Of a DNA stretch of 35,805 nt, positions 1 through 8,640 are shown piece by piece. The notes beneath the pieces were generated by a model. That model did no database searches and was not told the origin of the DNA. It saw only the letters and a program-made list of their open reading frames with translations. The translations under genes were made by a program, and so were the position numbers. The number at the start of each line of letters is the position of its first letter. The first letter of the stretch is position 1. The DNA comes from Allobosea sp. ASV33 (GTDB lineage Bacteria > Pseudomonadota > Alphaproteobacteria > Rhizobiales > Beijerinckiaceae): positions 1-35,805 of the forward strand of contig NZ_JAELTI010000058.1 of the NCBI RefSeq assembly GCF_016428755.1, read 5' to 3'.

Positions 1-424
1 GGCCAGTGGCCGAGCAGTACGAGTCGGAGAGCCCGTCGAGCTCGATGTCGTAGCGTACAGCCTGACGGCTGACGCATTTGGCTATGCGTCGACAATCGCC
101 TCTCGCGGTTAAGACCGCGAGCATCACGGTCTCGCCTGTCTCGTCACGAAGCTGTTCCATGATCGGGTGCGCCGCAGAAAGAAGGCGCGCTTCGAGCGCG
201 CGCGAGGCCGATTGATGCCGACTGGCATGAACAAGCACATATCGCTCGGTCGCGTCCTGAATGGCGTAGCCGCGTGAGACCAGGGTCTGCGCCAGCGCAT
301 GAGCGCTGCTCTTCGGGAATCCCAGAGCCGCGACGATCTCCTTGAGCTTCACGGGTTCGGAGCAGCCTGCAAGATATTCCAGCAGGTCCAATACGCGCGC
401 CGCAGACTTGACCTCGGTGTTCAT
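1..424 (-). CDS. IclR-family transcriptional regulator (partial, C-terminus beyond the left edge)
   Basis: About 141 codons are visible, starting at the ATG whose complement is 422-424 and running off the window edge without a stop. Residues about 7-60 form an IclR-type winged helix: a helix 'RVLDLLEYLAG', then 'LKEIVAALGFPKSSAHALAQTL' split by the turn, and 'RGYA' as the wing. The following part ('AAHPIMEQLRDETGETVMLAVL') matches the start of the IclR effector domain. IclR proteins bind small carboxylates or aromatics and usually control a neighbouring catabolic operon. This one is divergent from the hydantoinase/ABC operon with 95 bp between the start codons, so it is the likely local regulator. 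That regulatory role is inference from position; the family call is from the sequence. The effector-binding half cannot be judged here. Confidence 0.85.
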   Translation of the reverse strand, partial: MNTEVKSAARVLDLLEYLAGCSEPVKLKEIVAALGFPKSSAHALAQTLVSRGYAIQDATERYVLVHASRHQSASRALEARLLSAAHPIMEQLRDETGETVMLAVLTARGDCRRIAKCVSRQAVRYDIELDGLSDSYCSATG

Positions 425-482
425 GGACGTGAACCGAATCTCTCTTGGCGAACCAATTTGCCGGCGATAGGCTCTCCCTTAA

Positions 483-506
483 TCAAGAGGAAATCAACAC
501 TCTTGA
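483..506. promoter_or_regulatory. Inverted repeat upstream of the SDR/hyu operon, candidate operator
   Basis: A perfect 7-bp inverted repeat, TCAAGAG (483-489) and CTCTTGA (500-506), is separated by 10 nt and ends 13 nt before the first start codon of the operon at 520. It lies in the 95-bp gap between the divergent iclR gene and the operon. It could be an IclR-type operator or an RNA hairpin close to the ribosome-binding site. The arms are seen in the sequence; the function is inferred. Confidence 0.35.
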
Positions 507-519
507 AAGAGGGTAAGCC

Positions 520-1281
520 ATGAATTCTAGCAACGCCGCGCCTGTGGCGATTGTCACGGGCGGCGCGCGAGGTATAGGTCGCGCTTGTGCGCTGTCTCTC
601 GCGAAGTCTGGACTGGATGTTGTTCTCGTTGATCTGTTGTTGAATGAGCTCAGTCATACCGCTGGCGAGATAATATCGCTCGGACGTCGTGTGTTGAGTT
701 TTCAGTCTGACGTCATTTTTAAGGAAGAGGCAAACCGCATTGTTTCGGAAGTCGTCGCGCAGTGGGGCCGCGTAGACGTCCTCGTGAACAATGCCGGCAA
801 GGGGATGCCGAAGGGCATCTTCGAGATCACTGAAGCCGAGTTCGACCACACGATCGCTCTCAATCTGAAGAGCTGCTTCAACTATATCCAGGCTGTCGCG
901 CCGATCATGCAGCGTCAGGGGTGTGGGCGCATCATCTCGATGTCGTCGCTGAATGCGCATTCCGGCGGTGTGACGGCTGCGGTCAGCCGGTTCGCGTACG
1001 CGGCTGCCAAGGCCGGGATCATCGGTATGACCCGCGCTCTCGCCAAAGAGCTCGGCCCGGAGATCCTCATCAATGCCGTCTGCCCCGGCATCATCGAGAC
1101 GGAGGTCGGCAACACGCTGACCCGAGCCCGCGGCCCCGCGATTGCCGATGCCGGTATCGCGCTGAAGCGAATGGGCAAGCCCGATGATGTGGCAGAGCTC
1201 GTCACCTTCCTAGCAACCTCGAACCCCTGCTTCATCACGGGCCAAGACATCGTGGTGGATGGGTTCCAGTTCAATCGCTGA
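520..1281 (+). CDS. Short-chain dehydrogenase/reductase (SDR)
   Basis: 253 aa, the normal length of a classical SDR, acting in the cytoplasm as an NAD(P)-dependent alcohol/ketone oxidoreductase. The Rossmann loop is TGGARGIG (residues 13-20), with Asp38 at the end of the second strand, which in this family favours NAD over NADP. The NNAG motif is at 90-93, the catalytic serine lies in 'SMSS' (140-143), and the YxxxK pair is Tyr160/Lys164. All catalytic residues are present. The start is preceded by AGAGGG at good spacing. It is the first gene of the operon and its stop touches the next gene. A second SDR sits four genes downstream, so the pathway probably has two redox steps or a hydroxyl intermediate. 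The substrate cannot be read from the sequence. Confidence 0.92.
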   Translation: MNSSNAAPVAIVTGGARGIGRACALSLAKSGLDVVLVDLLLNELSHTAGEIISLGRRVLSFQSDVIFKEEANRIVSEVVAQWGRVDVLVNNAGKGMPKGIFEITEAEFDHTIALNLKSCFNYIQAVAPIMQRQGCGRIISMSSLNAHSGGVTAAVSRFAYAAAKAGIIGMTRALAKELGPEILINAVCPGIIETEVGNTLTRARGPAIADAGIALKRMGKPDDVAELVTFLATSNPCFITGQDIVVDGFQFNR

Positions 1282-1290
1282 GTGCACCCG

Positions 1291-2235
1291 ATGAACGTCA
1301 CGCTGCCCCCCGACACCAAGCCCTGGACATGGAGTGAGGAGACCTGGCGGCAGGTGGTGAACCATGTTCGGGCAGGGCGCTCGCTCAAGCCTGGCATTTG
1401 GAAGAATGGCGCCAAGTTCGCGGTCGCCCTGTCCTTCGACTCCGATCACGAGACGAACGAGCTCCGGGAGGGCGGGCGCTCTTACTCGAAGCTGAGTCAG
1501 GGGCAATACGGCAATCGCTCCGGCATTCCCCGTATCCTTGCAACTCTTGCCCGCCACTCGGTCCCGGCAAGCTTCTTCATGCCAGCCGTCGCTGCGCTCT
1601 TGCATGATCCGGAAGCCCGTTCAGTGGCAGATGCCGGGCATGAGGTGGCGATCCATAGCTGGATCCACGAGCTCAACTCGGTGCTCGACTACGATACGGA
1701 GCGCGATCTGGCGCTGCGCGCCCGCGACACCTTGACCAAGCTCACTGGCCGGGAGCCGAAGGGCATGCGGACCGCGTCATGGGATTTCAGCCCGTGGACG
1801 CTGAAGATCGTGCGCGAAATGGGGCTGCTCTACGATTCCTCATTGATGGCGGACGACGAGCCCTACGAGCTTCTCGACGAGGGGCAACCGTCCGGGATCG
1901 TGGAGTTGCCGGTGGAGTGGATCCGGGACGATGCCGTCTATTTCGGCATGGATCGCTTCAAGGGGCTGCGCCCTCACAGCGGGCCGCCCATGGTGCTCGA
2001 TCTCTTCCTGCGGGAGCTCGACGTTGCTGCGGAAGAAGGCGGGCTGTTCCAGCTGACGATGCACCCGCACATCATCGGGCACCGCTCGCGGATTTTCATT
2101 CTGGACGAAGTGATCAGGGCGGCGAAAGCAAAGGGCTCCGTCTGGTTCGCGACGCATGAGGAGATTTGCCGCTATTGCGCCGATCAAGCCGGTCTTGGCG
2201 CTCCGATCCCGCCAGCCACCAACAGCCGGAGCTGA
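1291..2235 (+). CDS. Polysaccharide deacetylase-family (PuuE/cyclic-imidase-like) hydrolase
   Basis: About 314 aa with a NodB-homology barrel. Motif 1 appears as 'SFDSDHE' (about residues 48-54), motif 2 as HSWIH (about 122-126, giving the HxxxH metal ligands), and a later 'HPHIIGH' may supply another histidine. No signal peptide is visible, unlike true cell-wall deacetylases. Cytoplasmic members of this fold include the metal-independent allantoinase PuuE and bacterial cyclic imide hydrolases, which open cyclic amides. That fits the next genes, hyuA and hyuB. I chose ATG 1291. An in-frame GTG at 1282, directly after the upstream stop, would add three residues; neither has a strong ribosome-binding site. 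Family membership is secure, while cyclic amide/imide activity is inferred from context. Confidence 0.85.
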   Translation: MNVTLPPDTKPWTWSEETWRQVVNHVRAGRSLKPGIWKNGAKFAVALSFDSDHETNELREGGRSYSKLSQGQYGNRSGIPRILATLARHSVPASFFMPAVAALLHDPEARSVADAGHEVAIHSWIHELNSVLDYDTERDLALRARDTLTKLTGREPKGMRTASWDFSPWTLKIVREMGLLYDSSLMADDEPYELLDEGQPSGIVELPVEWIRDDAVYFGMDRFKGLRPHSGPPMVLDLFLRELDVAAEEGGLFQLTMHPHIIGHRSRIFILDEVIRAAKAKGSVWFATHEEICRYCADQAGLGAPIPPATNSRS

Positions 2236-2238
2236 CCA

Positions 2239-4284
2239 ATGGGCTATCGCATTGGCGTCGACATCGGCGGCACCTTCACCGATTTCAGCGTGCTCGACGA
2301 GGAGACCCTGAATCTGCGGACGCTCAAGGTTCTGTCGCGCCCGGACGCTCCAGGGGCTGAGGTCCTTCAGGGGCTGGATGAGATCGAGAAGCGCTTCGGC
2401 ATCGCGCCTTCGCAGGTCAGCTACTTCACCCATGGCTCCACAGTCGGCGTGAACAGTATCATTCAGGGCAAGGGCGCGAAGCTTGGACTCATCGTTACCG
2501 AAGGCTTCCGCGACGTCCTGGAACTCGCACGCCTGAAGATCCCGGATCCTTATGACCTGTTCTCGCGCCGACCGGCTCCCTTGGTGCCGAGAGATCGCGT
2601 GGTTCCACTGCCGGAGCGCATCAATGCGGATGGCGTTGCAGAGGTCGTTCCGGAGCAGGCTGCGATCGCCACCGTATTGGGCCGACTGGAAGCAAGCGGG
2701 GCCGAGGCGATCGTGATCGCCTTGCTGCACAGCTACAAGAACCCGGCGCATGAACGGCTGGTCAAAGCCGAGATCGAACGCCTGCGACCTGGCTGGCCGG
2801 TTTTCTGCTCCGCCGACATCTGGCCAATTGTCCGGGAATACGAGCGCACCATCACGGCCTGCATCCATGGTTCGGTGCAGCCTCGGGTGTCCCATTACAT
2901 CGGCCGCCTCGAGGATGCTCTGATCGAGCGGGGGGTCGTGCCCGCTCCGATGATCACCAAGTCGAACGGTGGTGTCATGACCGCCGCGGCTGGCAAGCTG
3001 CGCAGCATCGAGATGCTGCTGTCCGGCACGGCTGCCGGTGTGATCGGCGCAGGTTTTACCGCCAAGTTGGCTGGCTTCTCCAGAGTCATGAGCCTCGACA
3101 TCGGCGGCACAAGCGCCGACGTCGCGCTCCTCAAGGACGGGATGCCGGACTTCCGCTCAGGCGAACTCGTCGGGGAGTATCCGATCTATCTTCCGACGGT
3201 ATCGGTGTCCTCGATTGGAGCCGGGGGAGGCTCGATTGCCTCCGTCGATGCTTTGGGCGTTTTACGCGTCGGGCCCGAAAGCGCGGGATCCACGCCTGGG
3301 CCGGCCTGCTATGGGCGCGGTGGCGAGCGGGCGACGATCACCGATGCCTTCGCGACCATCGGCGTCCTTGGCGCCGGGGAGCTCGGATATGGCGCCGTCA
3401 ACGTCGACCGATCCCGAGCGCTTGCGGCGCTTGAACCAATCGCCAGAGGCCTCGACCGCTCGTCGGAACGCGCGGCCGAGGCCATCATCCAGCTCGCGGT
3501 CGCCAACATGTACCGCGAAACCAGCCGGCTATTCTCGCAGGTCGGCGAGGAGCCGAGCGGCTATGCGCTTCTGGCGTTCGGTGGCGCTGGTCCCATGCTC
3601 GGCTGCCTCCTGGCCGATGCCATGGGTATGCAGTCAGTCATCATCCCTCAAACTCCGGGGGTGCTGGCCGCCCTTGGAGGCCTCCTTGCCGATCTGCGCT
3701 CGGATTTCGTGCGCGTGGTCTTTCTCGATGTCGGGCCACGATCCTTCGACGGCTTGCGCCAGGCGATGGACGAGCTCGCAAAAGAAGCTCGCGCCTGGCT
3801 CTTCGAAGGGCAGGGCTATGCCGGCGAGGCCACGCTGTCGGTCACGGCCGACATGCGCTACCGCGGCCAGTCCTACGAGATCGAGACGCCCCTGGAGCAG
3901 TCTTGGATCGTCGAGGGCGATCATGCCGCTATTGCCGCGGCCTTTCATAAGCGTCACGCCGGAATCTACGATCACTCTGACGACGCGGCAGATGTGCAGA
4001 TCGTCGCGCTCCGTGTGGTCATCGCAGGGGTCACGCCTAAGCCCGAATTCGCGCAGCAGGAGCTGAAGCTGCGGCAGGTGCAGCCCAGGAAGCGGGTTCC
4101 GGTCGTTCACCAAGGATCGGCGATCGAGGCCGGTGTCTTCGAGCGAAACGACATGTCGCCGGGCTCGTCCTTCGCTGGACCGGCCGTGATTTTGCAAGAC
4201 GACACGACGACCTGGGCCCCGCCCGGTTTCGAGGGCCATGTCGATGGCTTCGGCAATCTGATCCTGAAGCGGAGTGCGATCTGA
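2239..4284 (+). CDS. hyuA: Hydantoinase/oxoprolinase subunit A family protein
   Basis: 681 aa, the usual size for HyuA. The ATPase-like actin-fold signature 'IGVDIGGTFTD' is at residues 5-15, a second phosphate-binding-like motif 'DIGGTSADV' is near 286-294, 'TPGPACYGRGG' lies near 351 and 'FGGAGP' near 447. HyuA partners with HyuB in ATP-dependent opening of cyclic amides (5-oxoproline, N-methylhydantoin, caprolactam), and related pairs are acetone or acetophenone carboxylases. The sequence does not say which reaction applies. The stop overlaps the hyuB start (TGATG at 4282-4286), consistent with a stoichiometric two-subunit enzyme. Three nucleotides separate it from the upstream deacetylase-fold gene. 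The gene is intact. Confidence 0.93.
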   Translation: MGYRIGVDIGGTFTDFSVLDEETLNLRTLKVLSRPDAPGAEVLQGLDEIEKRFGIAPSQVSYFTHGSTVGVNSIIQGKGAKLGLIVTEGFRDVLELARLKIPDPYDLFSRRPAPLVPRDRVVPLPERINADGVAEVVPEQAAIATVLGRLEASGAEAIVIALLHSYKNPAHERLVKAEIERLRPGWPVFCSADIWPIVREYERTITACIHGSVQPRVSHYIGRLEDALIERGVVPAPMITKSNGGVMTAAAGKLRSIEMLLSGTAAGVIGAGFTAKLAGFSRVMSLDIGGTSADVALLKDGMPDFRSGELVGEYPIYLPTVSVSSIGAGGGSIASVDALGVLRVGPESAGSTPGPACYGRGGERATITDAFATIGVLGAGELGYGAVNVDRSRALAALEPIARGLDRSSERAAEAIIQLAVANMYRETSRLFSQVGEEPSGYALLAFGGAGPMLGCLLADAMGMQSVIIPQTPGVLAALGGLLADLRSDFVRVVFLDVGPRSFDGLRQAMDELAKEARAWLFEGQGYAGEATLSVTADMRYRGQSYEIETPLEQSWIVEGDHAAIAAAFHKRHAGIYDHSDDAADVQIVALRVVIAGVTPKPEFAQQELKLRQVQPRKRVPVVHQGSAIEAGVFERNDMSPGSSFAGPAVILQDDTTTWAPPGFEGHVDGFGNLILKRSAI

Positions 4285-6272
4285 TGGCGGTGCTGGATCC
4301 TGTCACGCTGCAGATCCTGAAGAGCCATTTCGAGGCTGCGGCCGAGAGCATGGCATTCACGCTTCTGCGGACGGCGCATTCCGCGTTCGTCAAGGAGACG
4401 GAAGATTTTACCAGCGGATTGACGACGCCTTGCGGGCAAACCTTCGCCAGCCCGAAAGACCTCGGCGCGACCTGGTTCATCGGCCTGGACTATAAGGGCG
4501 CGATCGATGCCATCGCGGACTACAAGCCTGGTGACATCTGCATCACCAACGACCCGTATTCCGGCTACGTCTGCACCCATGCTCCCGACGTCCATCTCTG
4601 GATGCCGGTGTTCCATGAGGATCGGCTCGTCTGCTTCGCTGTGGGCCATATCCACAACACCGACATGGGCGGTGCGGTGCCGGCTTCGCTGTCCCGTGCG
4701 CTGACGGAGGTGCAGCAAGAGGGGATTCGAATTCCGCCCATGAAGCTCGTCGAAGCTGGGGTGATGAACGAGAGCGTGCTGCGCATCATGTTGCGCAACG
4801 TACGCATGCCCGATCAGAACTGGGGCGACCTGAAGGCCCAGATCGCCTCGCTGAAGACCGGTGAACGCAAGATCCGCGATGCGATCGCCCGCTTCGGCGT
4901 CGATACCGTCTGTGCTGCGACCTATGGCGTGCTCGATCTAGCCGAGAGGCAGGCCCGCCAGCTATTCGCCTCGATGCAGGACGGCGATTACGAGTTCAGC
5001 GATTACATCGACGAGGATAGCCCCGGCGGCGTTCCATGCCGGTTGAAGCTGTCGGTCAAGGTTCGGGATGACGAAGCGATCTTCGACTTCACGGGCAGCG
5101 ACCCCCAGCTCCAATCGGCGCTGAACATGCCCACGGGCGGTCTGCCGCGCCATATCCTGCCGCTCGTCGGCTACAACTACGTCGTCTATTCGCTCAATCG
5201 AACGGTCGCGCTCAACATGGGGCTTCTGCGCCCGGTTCAGTGCATCCTGCCGGTGGGCTCGGTCGTCAATCCGGTCTACCCGGCGGCCACGGGCATGCGC
5301 AGCCTGACCTGCGCGCGCATCCAGGGGATGGTCATCGGTGCCTTCTCGCGTGCGATGCCTGATCGCCTGCCCGCCGGCCCGGCGGGCGGCGGCGGTATCC
5401 TGAACGTGCGCACTACCGACAGTCGCACCGGCCGGCTGGCCATGGCTTCGATCAATCCAATCACCGGCGGCGGTGGTGGAAGTTCGTTCGAGGATGGGCA
5501 GGATGGCTCGAACTCCTTCCTGAAAAACACGCCCGTCGAGATCACCGAGGCTGAGGTGCCGATCCGCGTCATAAGCTACGAGCTCGTGCCGGATTCCGGT
5601 GGTCCGGGTCGCTATCGTGGCGGCCTCGCGGCTCAGATGACATTCCAGATGTTCACGCCGAACTCGGTCGTGACCGCTCGCAACCGCGACCGCGTTCGCT
5701 TCTCCTGCTGGGGACTTGAGGGGGGGCTACCGGGCTCGACCTGCGGCTTCTTTCGCGTCAACGGCAACACGAACCCGGAAGACCTGGGGAACACCGACGT
5801 AGTTCGCTGCGGCCCCGGCGACGTTCTAACGATTTCGGCGGCAGGCGCAGGTGGCTGGGGTGATCCTTTCGATCGTCCCGAGCATGAGGTTTTGAAGGAC
5901 GTTCTCGGGGGCAAGGTCACAGACAGCGGCGCCAGAGCCTATGGCGTCGTGATCAAGGATTGTGTCATCGATCAGGCTGCCACCGAGGCTCTGCGGTCAG
6001 CGCCGCGGGAAAGCATAGAAGGCATGACCTTCGATTCCGAGAGGCTGAGCTTCGAGCGCATTTGGTCGGACGCCGTTTGGGACCGCCTTTCGCAGCACTT
6101 GTTTGCCCTTCCTGTCGAGTGGCGCTTCTTCGTCAAGCATGAGCTCTTCGCGGCGGTGAATGCCGATGCCGCCGTGAAGGACGATCCGGCTGCGGCGTTG
6201 GAGCGGGCCTATGCCCGTGTTTTGGAACAGTATCCGCAGATCGTGCCTCGTCAGCTGGAGGACGCGGCATGA
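4284..6272 (+). CDS. hyuB: Hydantoinase/oxoprolinase subunit B family protein
   Basis: 662 aa, in the range of HyuB subunits. Typical family blocks are present: 'ESMAFTLLRTAHSAFVKE' near residues 19-36, 'TNDPYSGYV' near 88-96, 'GHIHNTDMGG' near 120-129, and the glycine-rich 'AGAGGWGDP' at about 523-531 towards the C-terminus. HyuB joins HyuA to form the catalytic unit. The start codon overlaps the hyuA stop by one base, and its own stop overlaps the next SDR start (ATGA at 6269-6272), so translation is probably coupled across all three. No truncation is visible. Whether the pair is a hydrolase or a carboxylase is open; I see no third small subunit of the acetone-carboxylase type next to it, which slightly favours hydrolase. 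Confidence 0.93.
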   Translation: MAVLDPVTLQILKSHFEAAAESMAFTLLRTAHSAFVKETEDFTSGLTTPCGQTFASPKDLGATWFIGLDYKGAIDAIADYKPGDICITNDPYSGYVCTHAPDVHLWMPVFHEDRLVCFAVGHIHNTDMGGAVPASLSRALTEVQQEGIRIPPMKLVEAGVMNESVLRIMLRNVRMPDQNWGDLKAQIASLKTGERKIRDAIARFGVDTVCAATYGVLDLAERQARQLFASMQDGDYEFSDYIDEDSPGGVPCRLKLSVKVRDDEAIFDFTGSDPQLQSALNMPTGGLPRHILPLVGYNYVVYSLNRTVALNMGLLRPVQCILPVGSVVNPVYPAATGMRSLTCARIQGMVIGAFSRAMPDRLPAGPAGGGGILNVRTTDSRTGRLAMASINPITGGGGGSSFEDGQDGSNSFLKNTPVEITEAEVPIRVISYELVPDSGGPGRYRGGLAAQMTFQMFTPNSVVTARNRDRVRFSCWGLEGGLPGSTCGFFRVNGNTNPEDLGNTDVVRCGPGDVLTISAAGAGGWGDPFDRPEHEVLKDVLGGKVTDSGARAYGVVIKDCVIDQAATEALRSAPRESIEGMTFDSERLSFERIWSDAVWDRLSQHLFALPVEWRFFVKHELFAAVNADAAVKDDPAAALERAYARVLEQYPQIVPRQLEDAA

Positions 6273-7012
6273 ATATCGAGTTCATCGATCAGACCGTGCT
6301 GGTGGCTGGAGCGGCCCGCGGCATCGGCCGTGGCATCGTCGAGGGATTTGCGGCCAGGGGCGCCAACGTTTTCGCGGCAGATCGGCTCAAGGAGGAGATG
6401 GCCGGCCTGCCGGCGCATGCGACGCAGCTCGATCTGCTCGACAAGGCGGCGGTCAACCGCTGGGTCGCTGAGGCCGAAGGGATCAGCGGGCGGGCACCCG
6501 ACGTCCTTGTCTACGTGGCCGGCGGAGTTCTCGGGCAGAGCGCGAAGGCGCTTGAGGATGTCGAGGAGGCCGACTGGCGCGATGTGCTCGACGTCAATTT
6601 GACGGGCGCCTTCCTGTCCTCCCAGGCGGTTTGCACCGGCATGAAGATGCGCGGCAAGGGGCGAATCGTTCTGATCGCCAGCGGTGCCGGGCTGCGCACC
6701 TCGCTGACAGGGATTCAGGCTTATGCCTCCGCTAAGGCTGGCGAGATCGGGCTGGCGCGCCAGCTCGGGCAGGAGCTCGGGCCGTTCGGGGTCACGGTCA
6801 ACGCGGTTGCTCCAGGATTCCAGCGCACGAGCCCGGACTATGAGCGGCAGTGGCAGTCCTATTCGGCCGAGCGTCAGGAGAACATGATTTCCAACACGGC
6901 GCGGCGTCGGCCGGGGACGCCGCAGGACATCGCCTACACGGTCATGTTCCTCGCTTCCGACTATGCGGATTTCATCACAGGCCAGGTCGTCTCGGTGACC
7001 GGCAGCCCTTGA
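6269..7012 (+). CDS. Short-chain dehydrogenase/reductase (SDR), second copy in the operon
   Basis: 247 aa. The cofactor loop is GAARGIG (14-20), Asp38 suggests NAD, Asn110 sits in 'DVNLTGAF', the catalytic Ser is Ser138, and Tyr152/Lys156 form YxxxK ('YASAK'). The usual NNAG motif is replaced by 'VYVAGG' (81-86), a variation seen in active SDRs. It is clearly a different protein from the SDR at the operon start rather than a recent duplicate. The start overlaps the hyuB stop by 4 nt. Together with the first SDR it probably oxidises or reduces the ring-opened product or a hydroxylated substrate; that role is inferred from the operon. Confidence 0.92.
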   Translation: MNIEFIDQTVLVAGAARGIGRGIVEGFAARGANVFAADRLKEEMAGLPAHATQLDLLDKAAVNRWVAEAEGISGRAPDVLVYVAGGVLGQSAKALEDVEEADWRDVLDVNLTGAFLSSQAVCTGMKMRGKGRIVLIASGAGLRTSLTGIQAYASAKAGEIGLARQLGQELGPFGVTVNAVAPGFQRTSPDYERQWQSYSAERQENMISNTARRRPGTPQDIAYTVMFLASDYADFITGQVVSVTGSP

Positions 7013-7037
7013 AGCACGACAACGATGGAGGGACGGC

Positions 7038-8606
7038 ATGACGACGACACGGAGAGACGCGCTTAAAGCGGTTGCAGGATCGGTCGCCCTCGCATCGCTC
7101 TCTATCGAGGGAGCTCTGGCACAGGCCGGGGGCAAGTTCGTCTACGCGAACAACAGCCCTTACGATAACCTCGATCCGCATACCATTTTCGATACGGCCC
7201 GCGCCGCTTCGCGCTTCAATCTCTACGACGGGCTCTACCGCTGGGTCGACAATCCGCCCAAGATGATCCCATGGCTGGCGGAGAGCCATACCGTCTCGGA
7301 TGACGGAAAGGTTTACACGTTCAAGTTGCGGCAGAACGCCAAGTTTCACGACGGCAAACCGCTGACGTCTGCCGACGTCGTCTATTCGATCGAGCGCATT
7401 CTCGCCCTCAAGAAGGGCCCGGCCAGCCTGTACCTCGACAGTATCAAGCCGGGATCGACACAGGCGCCCGATCCTCACACGGTCGTCTTCAACCTGAACG
7501 GCCCATCCGCGATTTTCCTGACCACGGTGCCCGACATCCTCGTGGTCAACAGCGCGCTGGTGAAGGCCAATGAGAAGGACGGGGACTGGGGCGAGGCCTG
7601 GCTCACGCGCAACGAGGCGGGCTCTGGATCCTACGCCCTTCGCCGGCATGACCCGGCCGTGGGCTTCACCGCACGCCGCTTCGCCGAACATTTCGCGGGA
7701 TGGACTGGCCAGCCGTTCGACGACCTTGAATTTCGCACGGTCCTTGAGACGAACACCCGGGTGCTCGGCTTGATCCGTGGCGATTTCCAGGGCGCCGATG
7801 GCTACCTTCCCTACGACCAGATCCAGCGCCTGCGCCAGTCGAGCAACGTCCAGATCATCGAGCAGGAATCGATGCGGGTATTCATCCTGGCATTGAACTG
7901 CACCAAGCCGCCGATGAACAATCCGAACTTCCGCCGCGCGCTGGCCTATGCATTCGACTACGACGGCTTCATCAAAAGCATCATGAAGGACTCGGTCTCG
8001 CGTAATCCGGGACCGAACCCCAACAATATCTGGGGCACGCCGGCCGGCCTCAAGGGTTACAGCTATAATCTCGACAAGGCCCGTGAGGAGCTGAAGAAGG
8101 TGACGGAGCCGCTGCGCCCGATCACCATCAATGCCCTCGCCGGCTTCAGCGAGTCGGAACAGGCGGCCACGCTCTTCCAGAGCACCCTGCGCCAGATTGG
8201 CGTCGAGGTTGTGGTCGAGGTTTCGCCTTGGTCGCTCGTCTCCACCCGCATGCGCAAGCCCGACACGCAGGCCGATATCGTGCCGCTATGGAAGAGCACT
8301 TACTATGTAGACCCCAATAACTGGGTCGGTGAGCTGTACGGCACGCGCTACCACGGCACACGCACGTTCTCGTACTACAGCAATCCCGAGTTCGATAAGA
8401 GGCTCGATCGTGCGCTCGTCTCCAGTAGCCAGGAAGAACGCCGCCAGCTCTACGAGGAAATGACCCAGATGGTGAACGACGATGCCGCCGGCATCTTCGT
8501 TTACAACACGCGTTGGTACGGCCCCTATTCGAGCAAGGTCGAGGGCATCCGCTTCTCCCCGGTCAGCAACGGCCAGGACATTCGCTGGGCATCTCTCAAG
8601 CGCTGA
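7038..8606 (+). CDS. ABC transporter substrate-binding protein, family 5 (dipeptide/oligopeptide type)
   Basis: 522 aa periplasmic solute-binding protein. The N-terminus 'TTTRRDALKAVAGSVALASLS' has twin arginines in a TRRxxLK setting before a hydrophobic stretch and 'ALAQA', so export by the Tat pathway is likely. The mature part shows SBP_bac_5 hallmarks: 'PHTIFDTARAASRFNLYDGLYRW', 'KVYTFKLRQNAKFHDGKPLTSADVVYSIER' (split here across the usual Y/F-x-L-R-x-x-xx-F-x-D-G-x-P block) and 'RRALAYAFDYDGFI'. A strong ribosome-binding site, GGAGGGA, precedes the ATG by 5-6 nt. It delivers the substrate to the permeases encoded just downstream. Family 5 proteins bind peptides but also nickel, opines and other small amides, so the ligand should not be assumed to be a peptide. 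Confidence 0.93.
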   Translation: MTTTRRDALKAVAGSVALASLSIEGALAQAGGKFVYANNSPYDNLDPHTIFDTARAASRFNLYDGLYRWVDNPPKMIPWLAESHTVSDDGKVYTFKLRQNAKFHDGKPLTSADVVYSIERILALKKGPASLYLDSIKPGSTQAPDPHTVVFNLNGPSAIFLTTVPDILVVNSALVKANEKDGDWGEAWLTRNEAGSGSYALRRHDPAVGFTARRFAEHFAGWTGQPFDDLEFRTVLETNTRVLGLIRGDFQGADGYLPYDQIQRLRQSSNVQIIEQESMRVFILALNCTKPPMNNPNFRRALAYAFDYDGFIKSIMKDSVSRNPGPNPNNIWGTPAGLKGYSYNLDKAREELKKVTEPLRPITINALAGFSESEQAATLFQSTLRQIGVEVVVEVSPWSLVSTRMRKPDTQADIVPLWKSTYYVDPNNWVGELYGTRYHGTRTFSYYSNPEFDKRLDRALVSSSQEERRQLYEEMTQMVNDDAAGIFVYNTRWYGPYSSKVEGIRFSPVSNGQDIRWASLKR

Positions 8607-8640
8607 GCGGTCCTGACTTCTCCCAACCGGAGGCATTGCC

